A stretch of DNA of 64,000 bases from Siphonodentalium dalli (lineage: Eukaryota; Mollusca; Scaphopoda; Gadilida; Siphonodentaliidae): assembly GCA_032622095.1 (NCBI GenBank), contig CP136067.1, positions 198,240,052 through 198,304,051 on the forward strand, given 5' to 3'. The position numbers were made by a program, and so were the translations under genes. The notes beneath the pieces were generated by a model, which did not search any database, was not told the DNA's origin, and saw only the letters and a list, made by a program, of their open reading frames with translations. Of the stretch, positions 56,524 through 64,000 are shown one piece after another; within the stretch, counting starts at the first letter, position 1; each line of letters begins with the position of its first letter.

Positions 56524-56537
56524 AATTATACTTACCA

Positions 56538-56569
56538 AATAGCACCAGGAGAGCCAGTAGTTTGAACAT
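56538..56569 (-). CDS. Possible first coding exon of a secreted protein
   Basis: On the minus strand ATGTTCAAACTACTGGCTCT opens MFKLLALLVLF and runs directly into a consensus splice donor, TTTG|GTAAGT (donor at 56532-56537). A Met-Phe-Lys start followed by a Leu/Ala/Val stretch is the form of a signal peptide, and the ATG context (AAAAACATG) is acceptable. Upstream, up to about 56660, the sequence could be a 5' leader; GCCAATCGC at about 56650 is CCAAT-like. No later exon was recognised at lower coordinates, and the downstream intron side is repeat-rich. The short length means chance cannot be excluded. Known: signal peptides and GTAAGT donors; inferred: that this is a gene. Confidence 0.35.
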
Positions 56570-57014
56570 GTTTTTACTTATATATTGACAAAGGTGAATT
56601 TCTGCACGAATTTCCAGTCCGATCTGATCCAGGTCTGTTCAGCGATTGGCATTGATGTTAAGCATTGTCAGGTATACATTAGCCAAAGTTTGCATATAAC
56701 CAACATCATATTTATCCATATGAATGGTTGCATAGCAATATCGACGTGCTGACGAGCACAATATTTCAAAGTAAACATGATAATGTTAAAGTAAACTGTG
56801 GAAAAGAACCGATGGCCAACAAATGTTGACTGAGCAATGCGTATAGACTCCATGTTATGTACCATGGCCCTGAGTCATAAACGCAATATATTTCATTCAG
56901 TTCAAAATAAATAGAGAATAAATGTTTGCCGCATCGTTTATGGCAACCAATGGGGATCACTAGCACCTGGATTAGTGCGTCTGTAACATGAAGGTTCCTA
57001 CACTGAACTATCTA

Positions 57015-57493
57015 CATATGTGACCCGCCATATCAAATCCAGTGGTAAGTCGGGATTTTTTTTACCATGACAGTGCCAATGCATTCTCTTATATATGCGA
57101 GTCGATCATAGGTCGCCTCGCATATATAAGAGAATGCATTGGCCTAACAATTTTTTTACAATTTTAATAATTTTTTCTTGTATTCTTTAACAATTTTATA
57201 ATTTCACCCATACAGAGCCCCATACAAACATGAGCAGACGACACTCTACTATATGCTTCTATAATATGTGTGGGGCTCCCTGCAGGATTATGATGTTTTT
57301 TTATTTTATGTCCTAAAAATTGTAAGAAACATTTATTTAAAAAAAATTATAAAAAGTTGTTAAGCCAATGCATTCTCTTATATATGCGAGGCGACCTATG
57401 GTCGATGGTCGACTCGCATATATAAGAGAATGTATTGGCACAGGGTAAAAAAATCCCGACTTACGACTGGATTTGATATGGCGGGTCACATAT
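57015..57493. mobile_element. MITE family D copy 7
   Basis: Complete with CATATGTGACCCGCC ends; hairpins are at 57076-57142 and 57365-57438. The second tip contains an extra GTCGATG (GACCTATGGTCGATGGTCGAC), a 7-bp local duplication at the apex. The central CAGAGCCCC module is present. Confidence 0.9.
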
Positions 57494-57579
57494 GCAGATA
57501 CCTCGCCGCAGTAAATACGGTGTCGCCGTCATCTGAACAATGGTAACGAAGACGGTGGCTCAATCTCAGACTATCAAGG

Positions 57580-57770
57580 GGTACTGTATACCAAATCAGG
57601 CCATTTATGGGACCATCTCCTTTTATACTCAACAGAATATATGCAACAAATGAATAAATTTGTGCCATTGATGAGTGCAAAATCCACCCATGTGCTCTAT
57701 GAACAATGCAAACAACATGGTAATTATAATGAAAATGATTTTATGACTCCAGTTTTGTGATACCCATAAT
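57580..57770 (+). repeat. Dispersed repeat, inverted partner at 58540-58728
   Basis: AAATCAGGCCATTTATGGGA to AATGATTTTATGACT. One frame stays open in both copies: here YSTEYMQQMNKFVPLMSAKS, then THVLYEQCKQHGNYNENDFM. The copies differ mostly at amino-acid-changing positions, so selection on a protein is not indicated. No family is recognised. Confidence 0.65.
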
Positions 57771-58539
57771 ATATGAGCAGGTGGATGCACGTGCCCCGGT
57801 CCCACATATAGAGGCACCCCTGTCTTGAACCTCGATAGTGGAAACTTCACTAGTGATGTCCAGAGCAGTCTACCTTGCGGCAGTTTACAACATGTCAGGA
57901 TAAGAGTAACAAAAATATAGCATATACGTCTAGACTCCCTTGGATTAACCGATGTTATCATATTCCCGTGTAAAACTAATAAATTAAACGCTCTTTATAT
58001 GGGCGTGATATATTGACTCAGAATTAATATTCCGATGTGATAACACAAACAAACCCTCGGGTGGACTCCAACCTCGACCCAACCTGCATCCCGGACCAGT
58101 AAGCCCAGTAAAACCAGTTAGAACATTACCAATGCCATGCATAGAAGGAAATCCCAACAATAAAAGGGCGGGGGCTATTCCGTAGCGGAAGTTGGTCGGC
58201 GCGGTTACCGAACACGCGGTCCCGGTCTGCACTCTGTGTTGGAAAACCCAAACACTAGATTACAGTTTATACAGTTATTACGTATCTTAAGCCACCACAC
58301 ATAAACCAAGACTGAAAGATGGATGGACAGACGGACGGACAGATCAATAACATAATGCGCATGCTCCGCTAGAAAAATGGGGAATAATCTATGATTACAT
58401 ATTGATTTTGATATGTAAATATATGCATGTCACACGGGACTTGGGGTATCCGATGATATATACAATGGTAGTCAAAACATATACATCCATGTATTAGCAT
58501 GCGTGCATATGGCCACTTGGGTCCCAGATAATAATATTA

Positions 58540-58728
58540 AGAATCATGCTTAACTCCAGTCATGAATTCATTTTCATTATAATTACCATGTCGTTTGCAT
58601 TGTTCAGAGAGCACATGAGTGGATTTCGCACTAAGCCATAGCTCAAATTCATTCATTTGTTTCATATATTCTATTGAGTATAAAAAGTAGATGGTCCCAT
58701 AAATGGCCTGATTTGGGGTACAGTGCCC
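58540..58728 (-). repeat. Dispersed repeat, inverted partner of 57580-57770
   Basis: On the minus strand the frame reads YSIEYMKQMNEFELWLSAKS, then THVLSEQCKRHGNYNENEFM, about 75-80% identical in residues to the partner. It continues upstream as CCCCTTTAAGGGGAAA-type sequence. 57771-58539 shows only short (GGAC) runs near 58320. Confidence 0.65.
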
Positions 58729-58770
58729 CTTTAAGGGGAAAGTCATTATCCTCCATAACCAATGTATGTT

Positions 58771-59156
58771 CAGGGGCGCCGGAAGAGGGGGGCAGAGGGG
58801 GCAGCTGACCCCCTGCCTTGACCAAGGGGGACGAGCGGGGGGCAGGACTTGTCCTTTTTCTGGAGACAGAAAATGCTTTTTGTGTGTTTAATCTCATGTT
58901 TTTATAGCAAAATGTGACTTTTTTGGTCCAAGTACCACCAATTTCACAAGGAATATAAATTTTTAGTCAATTTTATCACAAAACGGCCATAAAAACCGAC
59001 AAATACCATTAAAATAGGGATTTTTGCCACAATGAATTTATGGTTATTTTCCCGAGTTTGCGGAGAAAATGACCTTTTTTGCGGAAAAGCTGGGAAAAGT
59101 GCCCTTTTTGTAGACTCTGATCCCCCCCCTGCCCTTGGATGCTTCCGGCGCCCCTG
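58771..59156. mobile_element. hAT-like MITE
   Basis: Inverted ends CAGGGGCGCCGGAAG and CTTCCGGCGCCCCTG with G-rich/C-rich sub-terminal blocks. TGTATGTT is exactly duplicated at 58763-58770 and 59157-59164. The ends and 8-bp duplication are typical of hAT. The interior (TTTTTGGTCC, AAAACGGCCATAAAAA) has no coding capacity. Confidence 0.9.
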
Positions 59157-59329
59157 TGTATGTTATAGTACTATACCAGCACATGTTCACACTCACACTA
59201 GTATAATTATGTATGTTCTAGTTATCTATCTTCTATATCTATATTACCACCTAGATGGCACAAAAGGGGTCGAACAGGGGGAACTTTTTACGAGAAAGAT
59301 AATGGTGCGGGTTAGAATTTTCTAAAGTA

Positions 59330-60420
59330 ACGTTTGTTGTTGTCTGGGGTAGAAAAGGGGGAGCGCAAAACAAAAAACAATTTGTCGCCGATTGCCACGA
59401 AACTTATATATAATCATCCCCATGATATGAGGAATCTAATGGTGTGGTTTAAATATGTCAAAAGTGGCGCCGTTCAAGTCAGGGGTGCACGGAAGGGGAG
59501 AGGGGCACCAAAATTTATCAAAATAATTTTAGCGCCGACTTCCATCAAATTGATACACATTCTTCTCCATGATACAATGAATCTAATTGTGTGATTTAAA
59601 GATGCCAAATTGATGTTATGTCGTTTGGATGAGAGATTTGGGTGGTTGGGCACTAAAGTTTATAATAGGTCACTGATTGCCACCAAACTTATACAAAATC
59701 ATCCCCATGGTATGAGATGTCTAATGGTGAGGCTCAAAGCTGTCAACAGTGTCGTCATTCGAGTCAGGGGCGCACTGAAAGGGAGAGGGGCACCAAAAGT
59801 GACAAAATATTTTTAGCGCCAATTTCAACAAAATTGATACACATTCTTATCCATACTACGAGGAATCTAATCGTCTGATTTAAAGACGCCATATCGGTGC
59901 TGTTTGGGTGAGATATGGGGGTGGGGTGGGCACTAAATGTTATAAAAAAAGTCGCCGATTAGCAGCAAACTTACAAATAATCATCTCCATGATACCAGGA
60001 GTCTAATTGTGTGGTTTAAAGATGTCAAAAGTGTGGCCATTCGAGTCAGGGGTGCATAGAGGGTGAGAGGGACACCAAAAATTTATAAACAATATGTATA
60101 ATGCCGATTTCCACCAGATTGATACATATTCTTCTTCATGATACGAGGAATCTAATCGTGTGGTTTAAATGCGCCACATTGGTGCCGTTTGGGTGAGTGA
60201 TATGGGGGGTGGTTATAAATATGATACGAATTTGTTTAGTTGCCAATTACCACCAAACTTATATATATAACCATCTCTATTATATCATGCATGCATGCGT
60301 CTAATAGACATGGGTTAAATATGTCAGAAGTGGCGCCGTTCAAGTCATGCATGAGGGGAGTTGCACCAAAGCTGATACAAATATATTTACCACTACTTTC
60401 TTCTTTAAAGATATATTATG
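59330..60420 (+). repeat. ~140-bp tandem array with alternating A/B monomers
   Basis: Seven monomers have marker starts near 59396, 59545, 59692, 59822, 59965, 60112 and 60250. A-type monomers carry CACCAAACTTATA and TCATCCCCATG; B-type carry CAAATTGATACACATTC. They alternate A-B-A-B-A-B-A, giving a ~285-bp higher-order unit. Shared features are TAGCGCCGA, GTGTGGTTTAAA, GGGGCACCAAAA. Several overlapping frames are repeat translations. Confidence 0.85.
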
Positions 60421-60444
60421 TACATTATGTGAAACTGATACGGT

Positions 60445-60756
60445 AATATTCGGGCGTTATGCCAACTGGATGAATGTAACATTCTACTAACATCACCGAA
60501 AATTTGAGGCAAATCGACAATCCCACTCCATAGAAAATATCGTTTGAACAAGGCTAAATTGTAAATATTTACTATACTTGATTCGGGACGCATCTATGGG
60601 CGATAAACTAACGAAAACTATTTCGCCATCGAGAGTCACTGCATTTAATTAATATATAACAATGACGACGTGTATTGTCTATTTGGATCCAATAATTCTA
60701 AAAAATACTACACTGAACAAGATTATTCTCAATTTCTATTTGATCACCATTTAATA
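60445..60756 (+). repeat. Dispersed ~330-bp repeat, copy 3
   Basis: This relative of 54585-54905 in the same orientation has more changes and ends at TTTGATCACCATTTAATAG. 60757-61439 shows nothing further. Confidence 0.75.
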
Positions 60757-61439
60757 GTAATATGATCATACGCTAGATCTATATTTCGGTGAAATCGACA
60801 CGGTGACACCTTTGAATGAAATGAACAGCTATGAAATGGACACGCTTCTCGGTATAGTATAGTATCTCCGCCGCAGTGCTCACCCAGCGTCAAGAAAGGA
60901 AATAAAGGCTATATTTCCCGGGTTCGTCGAAAGAATGGACCCCACTCGTAATTTCGAGTATAAAATAGGCAGATCGTACTTCCGGGTACTCTTGATGGAC
61001 AGCTTAACTATTCATGGTTATAAACTACTAGTACCAACATCAAAGTGAAAATAGTTATACCTTGTCGAGAGGGGAACGGGAACATCTTTAATGAATTTAA
61101 CCAATTTATTTCTGTGAAAACTGTAGTTACAATAGTGTCGTTATTTATTGTGTCTTATTGTCTCAATAAAAGGTAAACTAACGCAACGAATGAACTTACA
61201 TTGTAATTCAATATTCATAATTCTCATTTGCAATACCAGTAATCGAAAGACACAGTAACAAGATTTTCCGATTACGACATTAATGCTTTAAGCCCACCAA
61301 TCTACTGTGCGACAAAGGCGCTCGTGAAATTCAAAACATCAGCGTCGTATTATAGAATAATTCACGTTTGACGTCACCAAATCAGATATAGTCTATATAC
61401 GACCCAAAGCGCCCGGCTGTGGTTCGTTATGATGAATTA

Positions 61440-61620
61440 AATCACATTTGTTGTCGTTTGGGTCATGGGTGGCGATAGGAGATGCGCTAGCATTTATAAG
61501 ATTGTTCAATTCACCGAAGTTATATATTGTCATCTCCCAGGCCATCTCCATATCATTCTAAGGAGTTTTTGGCATTCAAATTTCACAATCTTGACAAATG
61601 GTGACCGCATTAAGTTACTT
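61440..61620 (+). repeat. Decayed ~140-bp repeat monomer
   Basis: GTTTGGGTCATGGGTGGCG, TTCACCGAAGTTATATATTG and CATCTCCCAGGCCATCTCC resemble the array at 59330-60420. Confidence 0.4.
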
Positions 61621-62775
61621 CAACACTTATATCTACTTAACTGTCATAATTATATGGGGATGGGGGTCAGGGCATTCATATAATGAGATAGCAAGACATA
61701 TACATAGCAGAAAGCATTAAAAGTATATTTATCATTCTAATTAAGAGATACATATATTCTTGCAAACTGAGGGACCTTGTACCGTCAGAGGATTGCGTGT
61801 TAGAATGGCTCATGTATATATTATAAAACAATGGAGTATGTCCCATTCAATAGAGTTTAAAAAAAATTTACAATTTGTCAAGAGATATGGGAAATATATG
61901 GAAGACCTGTTCAAAAATAGTGGTCACAGTGTGCAGTCAAATATAGTTTCTTCTGAGATAAAAGAAAACGCAGTTAGTAGCACGTGACCTTTCAGGATCC
62001 TCCAATACTTACATTTGACAAGGGTATATCTGCCCGATACAGAGGATTTCTTTCATGTGTTAGAACAGACTCATCGCCTATAACATAAGCAATTCAAAAC
62101 CTCGCTCTGTGTCAGGCACATGTACGCGTAGCTGAATTACATGCATACATAGCAACATTGCTTTTAAACTGAAAATGAACAGAGAAGCACCTGGACATTT
62201 CATTAAAACATCTGTATATTCATGAAGGTATGATGTCTAAACGTTGTCTAACCCACTAGATTGATTGATACATCTCTATGTAAAACCAAATGGTCGTCTT
62301 TTACTTTTGCGAACTAATGTGTCCACGATGTTCATGCTTCAAGTTATAACGTCTGAAGTATACGCAGTTGTAAATAAAAAATACTTCTTTGTTGGTGGGA
62401 CGGATTATTCGCGATAAACAAAATGACAATCGCTCCGATCCGACAAGGTAGCCTTGCACCGCCGGGACTTAACTTTACCCCACTCATTTTGTTCAGTTTA
62501 TGCGATTGGAACTGGTCGAGAAATGTGACTTTATTTTGTGGTTTTTATATTAACTGATCATTGGAGCAATGAAATATGCAATTAGTGGGGTCCTAGGCCC
62601 TTCATATCCCTCAAATATTCGATTTTATAATACGCGGTATAAAATTTCACAAAAAATTACAATTATGATTCTAGACATATTTCAATAAGAAATGAACAGA
62701 ACTATGTAATGTAAGTGAGGCATATCATTACCTATGAATATTCCAACTCATTAGAATCAAAATTGTTACTTTGAA
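61621..62775. other. Unique stretch, nothing recognised
   Basis: A 75-residue plus frame (61760-61987, containing FVKRYGKYMEDLFKNSGHSV) shows no known domain. Confidence 0.35.
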
Positions 62776-62997
62776 ATGGCCGCCAAAATATGGAAACTGG
62801 TAGATATTGACCCAGCGTGTCATGCAATCGCTTACGAGTTGTGGTTGATGTATAAAATTGGCTATTCTGCCTTCTATACATTGAATACTAACATTTCTGA
62901 TGTACCATGGTTAATTGTTACTATTGTCGCACTGATATTACTAGAAATATTGGATTTTTTCTCTAACAAACTTGACATAAATATCGGCAAAAAATAA
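62776..62997 (+). CDS. Small unrecognised ORF with one membrane segment
   Basis: A 73-residue frame starts GAAATGGCCGCC, a good initiation context, and ends TAA at 62995-62997. Residues about 44-61 (VPWLIVTIVALILLEILDF) form one hydrophobic segment; the ends are mixed. AAATGGCCGCCAAAAT-type sequence also occurs in decayed form at 63117 (AGATGGCTTCCAAAATGGC), a motif common in repeats. There is no homologue known to me and no splice evidence. Most likely a chance frame. Confidence 0.15.
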   Translation: MAAKIWKLVDIDPACHAIAYELWLMYKIGYSAFYTLNTNISDVPWLIVTIVALILLEILDFFSNKLDINIGKK

Positions 62998-63477
62998 CTT
63001 TTCAGGTTTGGACCATTTATTCAAGTAAAATGTAACTATCTTTGGTATGAAAGGCGTTTATTGTTTTTAGCCTACTAATGTGTCACACTACGGTGTTTAT
63101 AGACCAAATTGCTCAAGATGGCTTCCAAAATGGCAACCATATTTGGGAAAAGTTGATTGTTTACATATATCCCGAATATTATTATCTGCGTTTTCCGAAA
63201 AGGTAGCAAATTGTGACTCACTTGATTTGGTTATTACGCGTTAGTTATTAACTGACAACTACATGTTCTATTCTGGTTGTTCAAGTTCCGTATGGGGCAT
63301 GACACATTCATTATAAAGTAGCAGTACGACATTTTGCCGAGAACCTCTTTTGCGAGTCTGGCCATATTATTGAAAGGAAATGGGTAGACGGAACTGAGAT
63401 GAACCATAATCTGGCTATTCTGGCCCAATAGGATAAACATTGACCAACTGGATACAGTGTGGATCCCCAGATGGTTT

Positions 63478-63900
63478 CATAGGTGAGGTGAATAGGTATA
63501 CAATGATGTATTGTATGGTCATGACTGATGTGAATAGGTATACAACGAGTGACTAATATGATTATGAGTGGGGTGTCCATGGTGAGATGTATAGGTATAC
63601 AAGGAGTTGCTGTATGGTCATGTGTGATGTGAATCGGTATACATGGAGTGACTGTATGTTGTGTGTACCCAGTACGGGTGTACCCGGTGTGGCTGTATGG
63701 GCATTGATGCGGTGTATGGATATAACGAGAGTAGCTAGATGGTCATATGTGTGTTGTTTATGTATATATGGAGTGAATGTAAGGTCATGGGTGGCATGTA
63801 TACATGTGTGTCATGTGTGGCTGTATTGTGACAGGCGTATGTGTATATATACACGTGCTGTCTGTATGATCATGGATGGTGTGTGATTTTATGGTTATGG
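63478..63900. repeat. Minisatellite with ~46-bp units
   Basis: Degenerate units of GTGATGTGAATAGGTATACA followed by AGGAGTGACTGTATGGTCAT repeat about nine times, becoming more diverged to the right. The 99-residue plus frame is a translation of the repeat. 62998-63477 and 63901-64000 show nothing recognised. Confidence 0.85.
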
Positions 63901-64000
63901 GTATTGCTTAAAAGTTGAAGGACATAATAAGTTTACCAAAAACTGCATGCAGGACATTATTTTGATAAGACATTTTCTGTTCATGGCCTTCTCCTCATAA

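Noticed and set aside
63587-63886. 99-residue Cys/Trp-rich plus frame
   Set aside because: Translation of a degenerate ~46-bp minisatellite.
1-64000. CRISPR-like arrays or bacterial operons
   Set aside because: The tandem repeats lack unique spacers and the window has no prokaryotic gene structure; it is eukaryotic repeat DNA.

Overview
This is an A+T-rich, gene-poor stretch of a eukaryotic nuclear genome packed with non-autonomous transposable elements. No complete protein-coding gene can be supported from the sequence. The only recognisable protein remnants are a broken Tc1-like transposase (12281-12672), the zinc-finger tail of a non-LTR reverse transcriptase (15000-15260) and one possible first coding exon of a secreted protein on the minus strand (56538-56569). 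Retroelement-type 3' tails, degenerate TTAGGG-like arrays and TTAA-targeting MITEs suggest a marine invertebrate, perhaps a lophotrochozoan such as a mollusc. That assignment is inference; nothing here fixes the species.

The dominant theme is a 67-bp near-perfect hairpin (bases CCAATGCATTCTC, tip GACC-ATA-GGTC) present in about 24 intact copies plus several halved or collapsed ones. It is built, usually as a mirrored pair, into four MITE families with different outer ends. A has TTAA + CCCTTTGAGTGCC. B has TTAA + CCCTTTACCCAACA. C has CCCTTCCATGA-type ends and diverged hairpins. D ends in TATGTGACCCGCC. A, B and one C copy are bounded by TTAA, as expected for piggyBac-type MITEs.

Layout: 1-2000 holds a MITE, a GC-rich foldback-like element and dispersed repeats. 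2.3-3.5 kb has a ~165-bp satellite and a hairpin-bearing repeat. 4.4-8.7 kb has retroelement-type tails, a near-identical 370-bp direct repeat and a foldback element with 8-bp target duplications. 9.0-10.5 kb is the same satellite in the opposite orientation. 10.7-13 kb is mostly unique, with the transposase relic. 13-30 kb is dense in MITEs A-D and other palindromes, including telomere-like repeats at 25.6-26.5 kb. 30-33 kb has long palindromes and a second foldback-like element. 34-42.5 kb is mixed unique sequence with scattered MITEs. 42.5-48 kb has a possible 2.2-kb inverted-repeat element, a MITE split by a 1-kb insert, and a B/D mosaic. 49-57 kb has further repeats, a hAT-like element and the possible exon. 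57-64 kb has a D element, a hAT MITE, a ~140-bp tandem array and a terminal minisatellite.

No operon-like or cooperating gene set is visible. What can be read is a history of repeated transposition, nesting (the MITEs at 25713 and 34616 lie inside older repeats), recombination between hairpins and breakage at hairpin tips. All similarity statements come from reading the sequence by eye; no alignment or database search was run.
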